From contig JAICTU010000064.1 in assembly GCA_025936205.1 (NCBI GenBank), positions 1 to 25,122 on the forward strand: DNA of 25,122 nucleotides. Reading direction: 5' to 3'. The notes under the pieces are model-generated. The model made no database searches. It worked only from the letters and a program-made list of their open reading frames with translations, and was not told the DNA's origin. Positions 7,566 to 15,384 of this stretch are shown piece after piece (position 1 is the stretch's first letter; each line of letters starts with the position of its first letter). The translations under genes were made by a program, and so were the position numbers. The DNA is from Polyangiaceae bacterium (GTDB taxonomy: Bacteria; Myxococcota; Polyangia; Polyangiales; Polyangiaceae).

Positions 7566-7593
7566 TTGACCGGACACGCGTTGACCGCACACG
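7566..7593. repeat. Tandem direct repeat upstream of the MarR gene
   Basis: TTGACCGGACACG (7566-7578) is repeated as TTGACCGCACACG (7581-7593), 12 of 13 bases alike with a 15-nt period, 24-51 bp upstream of the chosen MarR start. It could be an autoregulatory operator; MarR sites are more often inverted repeats, so this is tentative. Confidence 0.4.
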
Positions 7594-7855
7594 ATTGCAG
7601 CGCATGTCCCACCTGCCTCATGCGCCGGCGCGAGAATCCTGCTGTTGCTTGCATCTCCTTGGCTCTCCAATTACCACGTGGCTCGATCGATGTCACAGGC
7701 CATGCCGTTCCCCAAGCACCCCTTTGCACCCGCGACGCTGCCGCCTCGGGCGCTTCGCCGTGAGCGAGCCGCGGGATCCGTGGCCCGCTGCAGGTACAGC
7801 TCATGCATTCTCGTTCGGGCCAGGTCGCGCCAAGGCGCGTGCACAGGTGAACGGG

Positions 7856-7876
7856 CACTAGCATGTGCTCACTAGC
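7856..7876. repeat. CACTAGC direct repeat upstream of the SPW/ClC genes
   Basis: CACTAGC occurs at 7856-7862 and 7870-7876 with a 14-nt period, separated by ATGTGCT; GCAC and GTGC (7855-7858 and 7865-7868) also form a short inverted pair. Its position 60-80 bp before the SPW start suits an operator or activator site. Confidence 0.3.
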
Positions 7877-7938
7877 CCGGAGACTTGCCGGAAAAAATAG
7901 CCCCAGCTCCCTGCAACATCCCTTGCTGGAGGAGGATG

Positions 7939-8325
7939 ATGGTGCCGCCCCCCAATACCCCACCACACGTGCACCGTGGCACTTTTTCCGCCGCGCCTCG
8001 CGGAGGATTGTCACGCTATGGCAACGTGCTGCTGGGACTCTGGCTGTTCAGCTCCTCCCTGCTTTGGCCGCACAGCGGTGCCTCGAGCGCCAACGCCATG
8101 CTCACGGGGCTCTGCTTGGTGTGGATTACCCTGACCGCTCTCCGACACCCGGCATTGCGCTGGCTGAACCTCGCAGCGGCGATCTGGCTTGCGTTGTCCA
8201 GTTTGCTCATCTGGCACCCGGCTCCCAGGACCCTCTACAATCATCTGATTTGCGCACTGCTCGTGCTGGGCGTCTGCGTCTGTCCGGATCCTCCGCCCCG
8301 GCCCCATTTAGCGCAACGTTTCTGA
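7939..8325 (+). CDS. SPW-repeat membrane protein
   Basis: A 128-aa inner-membrane protein. Three in-frame starts are stacked at 7936, 7939 and 7942 behind GGAGGAGG (7928-7935); I take ATG 7939, which leaves 6 nt from the ribosome site. Two SPW-type repeats are visible, each of two helices: GNVLLGLWLFSSSLLWP (28-44) with AMLTGLCLVWITLTAL (53-68), then LRWLNLAAAIWLALSSLLIW (73-92) with YNHLICALLVLGVC (100-113). The family has no assigned biochemical role. The ClC gene starts 82 bp later on the same strand, so the two are likely co-transcribed. A broken SPW copy occurs at 19709-19863. Confidence 0.75.
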   Translation: MVPPPNTPPHVHRGTFSAAPRGGLSRYGNVLLGLWLFSSSLLWPHSGASSANAMLTGLCLVWITLTALRHPALRWLNLAAAIWLALSSLLIWHPAPRTLYNHLICALLVLGVCVCPDPPPRPHLAQRF

Positions 8326-8407
8326 AGCCGCGAGCTCCCCAGCGATCGCGCCAGTGGCGCAAGCTGCAGCGCGGCCCGCGCAGCCCCATACGGCTTCTGC
8401 TCCCGGC

Positions 8408-10270
8408 ATGACGACCTCTGAGCCAGCACCGGTAACGGGCGAGCAAGGCCCGCTACAGCGACTGCAGACTCTGCTGCGCCGGGCGGGCGACGCAGCTGTC
8501 CGCTATTCCATTCGGCTTTCACCAAGTGAAGCACAACGCACGCTGGGCGTGACGTTCGTGGCTGGCGCTGCGTGTGGGATCCTGGCGGTGCTGTTTCACA
8601 CTGCAATCCTCGCCGTGGATCGCAGGCTCATCAGCGCGGCTCAAAGCGCATCCGGCTGGAGCTGGATCCCCTGGACGTTGGCGTGCCCAACCTTCGGAGG
8701 GCTCGTCGCCGGTTTGATTCTGATCGCGTTTCCGGCTGCCCGGGGCAGCGGCATTCCCCAGGTGAAGGCCGCATACGCCGTTCAAACGGAGCGCATCCGC
8801 CTGCGTGATGGCGCGGCCAAATTTGCCATCACGGCTCTCCAGGTCGGTGCTGGCGCCTCGCTGGGTCGCGAAGGACCGACGGTACACATGTGTGCGGCTC
8901 TGTCCTGCGCCATCGGCAGGTGGTTTGCCCTCGCGCCTCGCAGCGTACGCCGTCTCCTGCCGGTGGGCGCAGCTGCAGGCGTCGCGGCCGCGTTCAATGC
9001 GCCGATCGCTGCCGTCACGTTCACGGTGGAGGAAGTCGTCGGTGGCCTGGACCAGACGGTCCTCTCCGGCGTCGTGGTGGCGGCGGCGCTGGCCGCCGTT
9101 ATCGAGCATAGCTTGCTCGGCTCGCACCCCATCTTTACGCTGAGCCAGGCGGTCTCCTTTCAGCACGTCAGCGCGCTGCCCTGGTATGCGCTGCTGGGAG
9201 TCATCTCCGGCATCGTCTCGTTGTGCTTCAATCGCGGCCTGCTGGCGCTGCGGGCGCTGTTCCGAAATGACCGCACGCTGCCCGATTGGGCGAAGCCGGC
9301 AGCAGGCGGCCTCGTCACGGGAGCCTGTGCCGTGGCCGGCTTGCTCCTGGTCCAGAGTGCCGGCGTGGCTGGTGGCGGCTACGCTCAACTCGCGGACGCC
9401 TTGAACGGCTCTCTGCCGCTCACGACGGTGCTGGTGCTGGGCGCCTTGAAGCTCGCTGCCACGCTGTTCTCATATTCGAGCGGTGGCGCCGGGGGCGTCT
9501 TCGCCCCCACTCTGTTCGTCGGCGCCATGCTCGGCGCCTCGCTGGGCTGGGTCGAGCATTACGCGCTCGGACATTCGCAAATCGGGGAGTTCGCGCTGGT
9601 CGGCATGGGAGCCGTCTTTGCTGGGGTCGTTCGAGCCCCGATCACATCGGTGCTGATCATCTTCGAAATGACAGGCGGATACGGACTGGTCTTGCCGCTG
9701 ATGATCGCCAACACTCTCGCCTACGTGCTGGCCAAGAAGTTCGATCCGACCAGCCTGTATGACGCGCTGCTCGAGCAAGATGGGATTCATCTCGTCCACG
9801 GCACGATGCCCGCCAATCAGGTGGAGGGATTGCGTGTGGAACAGGCAATGACGTCCAATGTCATCACGCTGGGCGGCGAGCTCAACGCGCTGGATGCGCT
9901 CGCGCAGATCGATCACCACCCGTTCGCTGCCTACCCGGTGCTGGACGCCGACGGGCGCTGTCTAGGTCTAGTCAACGCGGCCCGGCTACGCCGCGTGATC
10001 GCCGAGGGTACCGGAGAGCGCAAACTCTCCGAGCTCTCGCGACTGCGCGAATACGTGTATCCACACGATCCTCTCATCCGCGCCGTCGTACGGATGAATG
10101 CGATTGGCACCAGGCAGCTGCCGGTGGTGCAAAAAGGCTCACAGGAGCTTCGGGGCGTGGTCACCATGAGCGACATCTTCCGCGCCCAGGCCGAAGCCGC
10201 GCAGGAGAGCAGCGCAGGAGAATCAATGCGAGAGGCGGGCGATGATCCTCCCGCGAGTACGGGACGCTGA
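8408..10270 (+). CDS. ClC-family chloride channel/antiporter with C-terminal CBS pair (copy 1)
   Basis: A 620-aa inner-membrane ClC protein. I prefer ATG 8408 over the in-frame GTG at 8354 because it matches the N-terminal length of the paralogue at 13400. Anion-pathway motifs are GSGIPQ (113-118), GREGPTVH (153-160) with gating Glu155, GGVFAP (362-367), and Tyr451 in SLYDALL. Glu209 in FTVEE aligns with the internal proton glutamate of E. coli ClC-ec1, favouring Cl-/H+ exchange over a channel. Two CBS domains follow (about 478-535 and 550-600), likely binding adenine nucleotides to regulate transport. It probably works with the upstream SPW protein. Long blocks are identical to copy 2, for example FNAPIAAVTFTVEE. 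Confidence 0.93.
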   Translation: MTTSEPAPVTGEQGPLQRLQTLLRRAGDAAVRYSIRLSPSEAQRTLGVTFVAGAACGILAVLFHTAILAVDRRLISAAQSASGWSWIPWTLACPTFGGLVAGLILIAFPAARGSGIPQVKAAYAVQTERIRLRDGAAKFAITALQVGAGASLGREGPTVHMCAALSCAIGRWFALAPRSVRRLLPVGAAAGVAAAFNAPIAAVTFTVEEVVGGLDQTVLSGVVVAAALAAVIEHSLLGSHPIFTLSQAVSFQHVSALPWYALLGVISGIVSLCFNRGLLALRALFRNDRTLPDWAKPAAGGLVTGACAVAGLLLVQSAGVAGGGYAQLADALNGSLPLTTVLVLGALKLAATLFSYSSGGAGGVFAPTLFVGAMLGASLGWVEHYALGHSQIGEFALVGMGAVFAGVVRAPITSVLIIFEMTGGYGLVLPLMIANTLAYVLAKKFDPTSLYDALLEQDGIHLVHGTMPANQVEGLRVEQAMTSNVITLGGELNALDALAQIDHHPFAAYPVLDADGRCLGLVNAARLRRVIAEGTGERKLSELSRLREYVYPHDPLIRAVVRMNAIGTRQLPVVQKGSQELRGVVTMSDIFRAQAEAAQESSAGESMREAGDDPPASTGR

Positions 10271-10726
10271 GCATCCGCTACCTGGCTGGCAATAGAGGGA
10301 CGGCCAAACCTATCAGGAGCCAGCCGGCGTCATGATCCAGACGCGCAGGACCGGGCGCAGCCGATCGAGCAACGACGCCGGCAGCCCGAGGGACGCGAGC
10401 GATGCAAAGGATGGGGTCTCGTCGACCCGGATCGCCTTGCCGACCGCATGAGTCCCCGATCCAAACTAATTGCAAGTACAACCAATTTTGGACCTGAGGC
10501 AAATCGTACCGATTCTGTGACTCCTTTTGTCACACTGGCTAAAATGGAGCCGCCACGCAGCGGCCCGCTTTGCGTTTCCTGCCGCTGCGAGGCTCACAAA
10601 TCTTTGCCGAAGCGGGCAGCGTGTCACGGCGAACTCCGGCACACCGCTTGCTAGCTGCTCTAGCGCTCGCCCACTCGATTCGGTCATTTCTGCGATCACC
10701 ACGCCATCGTAGTTGCTCTGGCGTTC
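10271..10726. other. 456-bp gap between ClC copy 1 and the transglycosylase
   Basis: No intact gene. GGCTGGC (10284-10290) and GCCAGCC (10319-10325) could pair just after the ClC stop, a weak terminator candidate with a long loop. A minus-strand frame near 10332-10460 (FASLASLGLPASLLDRLRP) has protein-like composition but no secure family. From 10465 the DNA becomes AT-richer, and a promoter for the downstream gene is likely near 10516-10545. Confidence 0.4.
10516..10545 (+). promoter_or_regulatory. Inverted repeat with promoter-like elements
   Basis: TGTGAC (10516-10521) and GTCACA (10529-10534) form a perfect inverted repeat with a 7-nt centre. TAAAAT (10540-10545) lies 18 nt after TGTGAC, which resembles a -35/-10 pair. 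It resembles CRP/FNR half-sites but the spacing is wider than the usual one. Downstream are the helix-turn-helix fragment and the lytic transglycosylase. Confidence 0.35.
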
Positions 10727-10893
10727 GTGCTCGTGGCGGGCGACGATCTGGAGGAGATGGCCCCGCTCGAGGAAGTGGAGCAGCGCTACATCCAGCGCGT
10801 TTTGCAAGCAGCCGGGGCCAACATGAGCCTGGCCGCTCAGCGCGTGGGCGTGAGCCGCAGAACGCTCCATCGCAAGCTCGGGCGAGTATGGTG
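10727..10893 (+). pseudogene. Fis-type helix-turn-helix fragment of a response regulator
   Basis: The frame reads MAPLEEVEQRYIQRVLQAAG, then ANMSLAAQRVGVSRRTLHRK: the C-terminal Fis-type helix-turn-helix of RegA/ActR- or NtrC-type response regulators (LEEVE.RYI..VL...G.N...AA...G..RRTL.RKL). No receiver or AAA+ domain precedes it; the same frame meets a stop at 10661 and the intervening codons do not look like a receiver. The fragment continues without a stop into the transglycosylase frame. Most likely it is the tail of a truncated regulator gene whose stop was lost; a functional fusion is the alternative. Confidence 0.65.
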
Positions 10894-10897
10894 TCAA

Positions 10898-13222
10898 ATG
10901 AACTTCCCGAGTCTTGGGATCAGCGGGCGCTGCACGCCCCGCCCGTCGCGTAGCTCACTGTTCGTGCGACGGTCCCTCCCTGCGGGCTGGAGCACGCACC
11001 TGCAGCAGCTCGTTCTACTGGCCTGCCTGTGCACCCCGGCGTGCGTTGACCGACCCAGTGTTGGCGCATCGATGCCGGCGCACAGAGCGGCCACCACCCT
11101 ACAGGAGGTTCCCGAGATTGCCTTGGAATCAGCAGCGCAGCCTTGGCGGCAAGCTGCCGACGGTGAAGACTGGCTCCGCTTGGCGCGAGCCATCGATCAG
11201 TTGCCCCGCGCCCAGCAGCAGGAGCCCGGCACGCGCTACACGCGAGCGATCGCGGCGGTTCGACTCGGTGATGCCGAGGGCGCGTTGCGACGGCTCGACG
11301 GACTGGAAGCCGAGTTGCCCGAGTTGGGCAAACAGATCGCCGCGTCCCGTGCAGCCGCGCAGCTCGAAGTGGGCCCGTTCGAAGTTGCCGCGCGCTACTA
11401 CGCGCGTGGGTCGTCGCCGGCAGACTGGCTCTCCAGCGCCGATGCATGGCGCAAGGCGCACCAATGGTCTCGCGCGCTGCACGAGTTGAACCGAGTGCTC
11501 GGCGCTCGCGATGCGGGTCGCGCCACTGTTCAGCGTGCCCGAGAGTTGAGGGGAATGGTCGCTGAGCGGCTGGGTCTGCTGGAGGTCGCGCGGAGTGATT
11601 GGCGCTGGCTCGCCACGGTACAGGTGAGTGAGGGGGCCGACTCCGCGTATGAGAGATTGGCAAGCGTACGTCTCAGCAAGTCGGAGCGGCTCGAGCGGGC
11701 GCGCATCCTGGCCCGACGAGGGAATGTGAGCGCGGTGCGGGACGAGCTCGCGCGCTTGAAACGCGCGCCAGGAAGGATGCCGCCCGACGCTGCGCTGCGC
11801 AGCTGCATCGCTCGCGCCCACTACGCTGCGCGTGACTATGCCCGGGCGGCTCCGCTGCTCGAGCGCGCGGGGCGCGGCGCGCGCGGCGGTGATCCAGACG
11901 ACTGGTTCATGGCCGCCGAAGCCTGGATTCGGGCGAAGCAACCCGAGAACGCGGCGCGGCTGTATCGAACGCTGGCTCGACGCTATCCGAAGAGCCGGAA
12001 CGCCGAGAAGGCGGCGTACTCCTTGGCGCGCCTGCACTACCGTCAGGGCGCGTGGCAAGAGGCGGAGCGGGCCTACACTCGCTACCTCGGTCGCTATGGT
12101 CAGCGAGGCGGCCGGCGCTCACGTTTCACGGAAATCAGCCGCTACGAGCGCGCCGTCTCTCGTCTCGCTGCTGGGCGGCTGAAGGCCGCTCGACACGACT
12201 TTGAACAGCTCCGACATGGCTCGCGCCCCAGCTGCACGAAATCCCTGCTCCGCCACTTGGGCGCCGTCGCTGCCCTCGGATCCGATTCCGCACGACTTCG
12301 CGCCCAGGCGGTCAGCGAATTCGAACAGGTCGTGCGCGCGGCTCCGCTGTCGTTCGCCGCGCTCTCGAGCGCGGCCCGGTTGAAGGCACTCGGGCTCAGC
12401 GCACCGCACTGGCCCGCCCCACCGACTGCCTCAGAGTGGACCGAAGCCCCGCTGGAGTTGCCCGCCGCGGCAGAGTCTCTGGCGAGGCTCGGCCTGTACT
12501 CGGCCGCGGAAGCCTCCCTCTACTCACGGCAGGCGAACCTCTCGAGCCTCTACGCCCCCCGTGCGGGAGAAGCCCTGTGCCGCCAGTATCAGATGTTGAA
12601 CCGTGGATTTCGTCGTTACGCCTGGGCGCGGTCCGTATTGCGCAGGGGTCTTCTCCTGACGCCCCCCCGTGCTGATAGCCTGTGGGCCTGGCAATGCCTA
12701 TATCCCCGTCCCTTCTCTTCCGCCGTGGATCGACTCGAGTCTCGCTACGAGCTGCCGAACGGCCTCTTGTACTCGGTGATGCGAACCGAAAGTGCATTTC
12801 GTCCCAACGCTCGCTCACCGGTGGGGGCGCTAGGCCTGATGCAGCTCATGCCTACTACTGCCGCTCGCGTTGCCGCGGAGCTCGCCGTCAGCGAGGACCC
12901 GCGAGAGCTCGCGGGGCCCCACCATAACCTGCGACTCGGCGCGCACTACCTGCATAAGCTGTTGACGAGCTTCGACCAGCGCGTGCCACTTGCTCTGGCG
13001 AGCTACAACGCGGGGCCTCGGGCGGTGGAGCGTTGGCTCGCTGGAGCGAACGGATTGCCTCTCGACGTATGGGTGGCGCGTATCCCTTTTCGAGAGACAC
13101 GAGACTACGTACAGAACGTAGTGGCCAGCTGGGCACGCTACCGCTATCTCGACCGCCAGCCGCTTCCCCAGCTGCGAATGGAGCTCCCGACGGGCTTGCT
13201 GGTGCCCAGCACGCTCTATTGA
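10898..13222 (+). CDS. Lytic murein transglycosylase, Slt70-like, with TPR-type helical region
   Basis: A 774-aa protein from ATG 10898, or slightly shorter from GTG 10964; neither start has a strong ribosome site, and the frame is open upstream to 10664. Residues 35-49 are hydrophobic and Cys-rich (QLVLLACLCTPAC), suggesting a lipoprotein or exported protein. A long Arg/Ala-rich helical region with TPR-like units (about 60-560) makes the Slt70 superhelix. The C-terminal SLT domain has VMRTESAFRP with catalytic Glu631, GALGLMQLMP and ASYNAGPRAVERW, all diagnostic. It cleaves the MurNAc-GlcNAc bond in periplasmic peptidoglycan to give 1,6-anhydro ends, for turnover or for inserting envelope complexes. 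The length is slightly above E. coli Slt (about 645 aa). Confidence 0.9.
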   Translation: MNFPSLGISGRCTPRPSRSSLFVRRSLPAGWSTHLQQLVLLACLCTPACVDRPSVGASMPAHRAATTLQEVPEIALESAAQPWRQAADGEDWLRLARAIDQLPRAQQQEPGTRYTRAIAAVRLGDAEGALRRLDGLEAELPELGKQIAASRAAAQLEVGPFEVAARYYARGSSPADWLSSADAWRKAHQWSRALHELNRVLGARDAGRATVQRARELRGMVAERLGLLEVARSDWRWLATVQVSEGADSAYERLASVRLSKSERLERARILARRGNVSAVRDELARLKRAPGRMPPDAALRSCIARAHYAARDYARAAPLLERAGRGARGGDPDDWFMAAEAWIRAKQPENAARLYRTLARRYPKSRNAEKAAYSLARLHYRQGAWQEAERAYTRYLGRYGQRGGRRSRFTEISRYERAVSRLAAGRLKAARHDFEQLRHGSRPSCTKSLLRHLGAVAALGSDSARLRAQAVSEFEQVVRAAPLSFAALSSAARLKALGLSAPHWPAPPTASEWTEAPLELPAAAESLARLGLYSAAEASLYSRQANLSSLYAPRAGEALCRQYQMLNRGFRRYAWARSVLRRGLLLTPPRADSLWAWQCLYPRPFSSAVDRLESRYELPNGLLYSVMRTESAFRPNARSPVGALGLMQLMPTTAARVAAELAVSEDPRELAGPHHNLRLGAHYLHKLLTSFDQRVPLALASYNAGPRAVERWLAGANGLPLDVWVARIPFRETRDYVQNVVASWARYRYLDRQPLPQLRMELPTGLLVPSTLY

Positions 13223-13399
13223 GGCCGTAGCACCCAGCTCCATGCCTCGCGGATCGCGTCGTGTGGTGACCGGTGCAGCAGATCACGTGGGCGATCACCG
13301 CGCGGTCGAAATCCCTGGCGAGGATGCGCTCGATCGCAGCGCGCGCAGCCTCGCGATCGCGCGTGAACCAGCGCAACTCGGACGCGGGACGGGGTTGGT
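13216..13399 (-). pseudogene. Remnant of a DUF4336 (metallo-beta-lactamase-like) protein, C-terminus, frameshifted
   Basis: Reading away from the ClC stop on the minus strand, one frame gives ASELRWFTRDREAARAAIER and ILARDFDRAVIAH. The next frame gives DLLHRSPHDAIREAWSWVLR and a stop at 13216. Joined, they match the C-terminal signature of DUF4336 proteins (AS..RIL..DFDRVI.AHG......G..A.R.A..W). The shift is at about 13285-13289, where one missing G would restore AHGD. The rest of the gene is absent, replaced by the 3' end of ClC copy 2. Its stop overlaps the transglycosylase stop on the opposite strand. Confidence 0.65.
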
Positions 13400-15253
13400 T
13401 CAACCCAAGAATGGCTCCGAGGGGAGCGGCGCCCGCCCACCGTGCGGCGACACCGCAGACAAACTTTCTACTGCCACGGCCTGCGCGCGCACGATGTCGC
13501 TCATTGCGATCACCCCACGCAACGACGAGTCTTCGCGATCGAGCACCAAGAGCTGGCGCGTACCCAGCGCGTTCATGCTCACGACAGCCCGCGTGAGCGC
13601 GTCCTCCGGCGAAACCGATGGGCCAGGCTGCGCCACGCTCGAGAGCGGGCGCAGCACGCCGCCCTGGGCCGCGACGCGACGCAAGATCGCCACGTCCACG
13701 AGCCCCAGGCACTGACCGTGCTCGGTGGTGACCGGATAGACGGAAAACGTCTCCTTGTGTACGGCTCCCAGCGCCTCGCCGACGGACAAGTGCGCGGGAA
13801 GCGTGCGAACGTCGCTGGTCATCGCCTGCTCGACCCGGAGGCGATCGAGCCGCCCGCCCGCGTGGTGGGGCAAATGAATGCCGTCCTGCTCGAGCAGGGC
13901 ATCGTACAGGCTGCGCGAGTCGAATTGACGGGCCACGAGGTAGGCGATGGCATTGGCGATCATCAGCGGTAGGACGAGCGCATAGCCATCCGTCATCTCG
14001 AAGACGATGAGCACCGCCGTGATCGGCGCTCGAATCACGCCCGAAAAGACAGCGCCCATGCCCACGAGCGCGAATTCCCCGAGCTCCGCGTAGCCGAGCA
14101 AGCGCTGGTCGAGCCAACCCACGGAGCCCCCCAACATGGCCCCGATGAACAGCGCCGGGGCAAAGAGACCTCCGGCTCCGCCACTCGAATAAGAAAACAG
14201 CGTCGCGGCGAACTTCAGCACGCCGAGTGTCAACAACGTGGCGATCGGCAGCGACCCCTCCAGCGCCTGGGAGAGCTCGGCATAGCCGCCGCCGGCCACC
14301 CCGGTGGAACGGACCAGCGTCAGGCCAAGCGCTGCGCACAAGCCTGTCAATAAGCCGCCGATGGCTGGCCTGATGGCGGGAGGCAACCCGCTCTGACGTT
14401 GAAACGCGCTGCGCCATCTCAATAGCAAGTGACTGAAGCCGGCCGAAACCAGCCCCGCCAGACAGCCCAGGACGACGTACAACGGCAGCGAATCCATGTG
14501 CTGGAACGCGAGCATCCGCTGCAGATTGAATACAGGGTTGGAGCCCAGACATTCGTGCTCGATGACGGCGGCCAACGCCGCGGCTACCACAACACCCGAT
14601 AGCACCGTCTGATCGAGACTCCCCACAATCTCCTCGACGGTAAACGTGACGGCGGCGATCGGCGCGTTGAACGCTGCGGCCACGCCGGCTGCCGCCCCAA
14701 CCGGTAGCAGCCGTCGCGCATTCTTTGGCGACAATGCGAACCAGCGTCCGAGCGCGCTGGAGAACGCAGAACAAATATGGACCGTAGGGCCCTCGCGGCC
14801 GAGCGAAGCACCGGACCCGACCTGCAACACCGTGATCGCGAACTTGGCCACGCCGTCGCGCAGGCGTAAGCGGCTGGCGCGCACGGCATAGGCTGCCTTG
14901 ACCTGCGGAATGCCACTGCCTGCGGCGGCCGGAAATGCGTGCGCGAGCACCAGGCCAGCGAACAGACCGCCCGCCATGGGGCAAACGAGCGTGAGCAAGA
15001 ACCACCAGAGCCCGGCTGCGTGCTCGGCGCGCTCGATCAAAAAGCGCTCCGCCGCCTGGATCGAAGAGTGAAAGGCCACGGCGAGCAGTCCGCTCAGCGC
15101 ACCAGCCACCAAAGTCACCCCCAAGGTCCGCTGGGCCTCGGTGAGCGAGTGCCGGACCGTGTAGCGCACGATGGCATCGCCAACTCGTGCGCCCGCGGAA
15201 TACATGCCGGCTCTCAGCCGAACCAGTGGAGAGGTCGCTCTCGAATCCGACAT
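13400..15253 (-). CDS. ClC-family chloride channel/antiporter with C-terminal CBS pair (copy 2)
   Basis: A 617-aa paralogue of copy 1, on the opposite strand. It has GSGIPQ (112-117), GREGPTVH (152-159) with gating Glu154, GGLFAP, and the conserved Tyr in SLYDALLEQDGIHL. Glu208 of FTVEE aligns with the internal proton glutamate, so Cl-/H+ exchange is favoured. CBS domains end the protein, and the final SEPFLG matches the remnant at 5268. ATG 15253 has GGAG 10 nt upstream. An even longer open frame overlaps it on the same strand in another phase, but that one encodes none of the family motifs. The 5' leader carries two inverted repeats (15312-15338 and 15367-15384). Two intact copies may differ in regulation through their CBS domains. 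Confidence 0.93.
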   Translation of the reverse strand: MSDSRATSPLVRLRAGMYSAGARVGDAIVRYTVRHSLTEAQRTLGVTLVAGALSGLLAVAFHSSIQAAERFLIERAEHAAGLWWFLLTLVCPMAGGLFAGLVLAHAFPAAAGSGIPQVKAAYAVRASRLRLRDGVAKFAITVLQVGSGASLGREGPTVHICSAFSSALGRWFALSPKNARRLLPVGAAAGVAAAFNAPIAAVTFTVEEIVGSLDQTVLSGVVVAAALAAVIEHECLGSNPVFNLQRMLAFQHMDSLPLYVVLGCLAGLVSAGFSHLLLRWRSAFQRQSGLPPAIRPAIGGLLTGLCAALGLTLVRSTGVAGGGYAELSQALEGSLPIATLLTLGVLKFAATLFSYSSGGAGGLFAPALFIGAMLGGSVGWLDQRLLGYAELGEFALVGMGAVFSGVIRAPITAVLIVFEMTDGYALVLPLMIANAIAYLVARQFDSRSLYDALLEQDGIHLPHHAGGRLDRLRVEQAMTSDVRTLPAHLSVGEALGAVHKETFSVYPVTTEHGQCLGLVDVAILRRVAAQGGVLRPLSSVAQPGPSVSPEDALTRAVVSMNALGTRQLLVLDREDSSLRGVIAMSDIVRAQAVAVESLSAVSPHGGRAPLPSEPFLG

Positions 15254-15311
15254 CTACTCGATACTCCGAATGGAACGGAAGGTGGCAAGGGGCCCGCAAG
15301 CCACCAGCGAA

Positions 15312-15338
15312 GTCCCGGGGGTGCCAGTGGCACGGGAC
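15312..15338. promoter_or_regulatory. Nested inverted repeat in the ClC copy 2 leader
   Basis: GTGCCA (15321-15326) and TGGCAC (15328-15333) pair around one base, flanked by GTCCC (15312-15316) and GGGAC (15334-15338), with a 4-nt bulge on one side. It is 60-85 bp upstream of the ClC start. It could be an operator or a leader hairpin. Confidence 0.4.
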
Positions 15339-15366
15339 GAGACATCCGTCGAGTCAGCCGCTCATC

Positions 15367-15384
15367 TAATTGCTACTGCAATTA
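15367..15384. promoter_or_regulatory. AT-rich inverted repeat upstream of ClC copy 2
   Basis: TAATTGC (15367-15373) and GCAATTA (15378-15384) are perfect 7-bp arms around TACT. AT-rich 18-bp palindromes of this kind are typical MarR-family operators, and a MarR gene lies 8 kb away; the link is inference. It sits in the probable promoter of ClC copy 2. Confidence 0.45.

Larger units (their letters stand above)
7543..7938. other. 396-bp divergent regulatory region between MarR and SPW/ClC genes
   Basis: No plausible gene is seen in either strand. It must contain promoters for the MarR gene (minus) and for the SPW/ClC pair (plus). Two direct-repeat elements (7566-7593 and 7856-7876) are listed separately. 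An AT-richer stretch, CCAATTACCACGTGG (7670-7684), includes the palindrome CACGTG. Confidence 0.4.

Noticed and set aside
10332..10460. Minus-strand segment resembling a TraB/GumN C-terminal piece
   Set aside because: Only about 40 residues with a loose resemblance and no catalytic motif; too weak to name.
10466..10897. 143-codon minus-strand frame opposite the helix-turn-helix fragment, considered as an inverted receiver domain
   Set aside because: It lacks the acidic pocket, phospho-Asp context and conserved Lys of receiver domains, and lies antisense to the recognisable helix-turn-helix.
12888..15299. An 803-codon open frame on the minus strand overlapping ClC copy 2
   Set aside because: It is the out-of-phase shadow of the ClC gene. 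Its translation is Arg/Gly-rich with no ClC motifs; only its part beyond the ClC stop is meaningful, and that is reported as the DUF4336 remnant.
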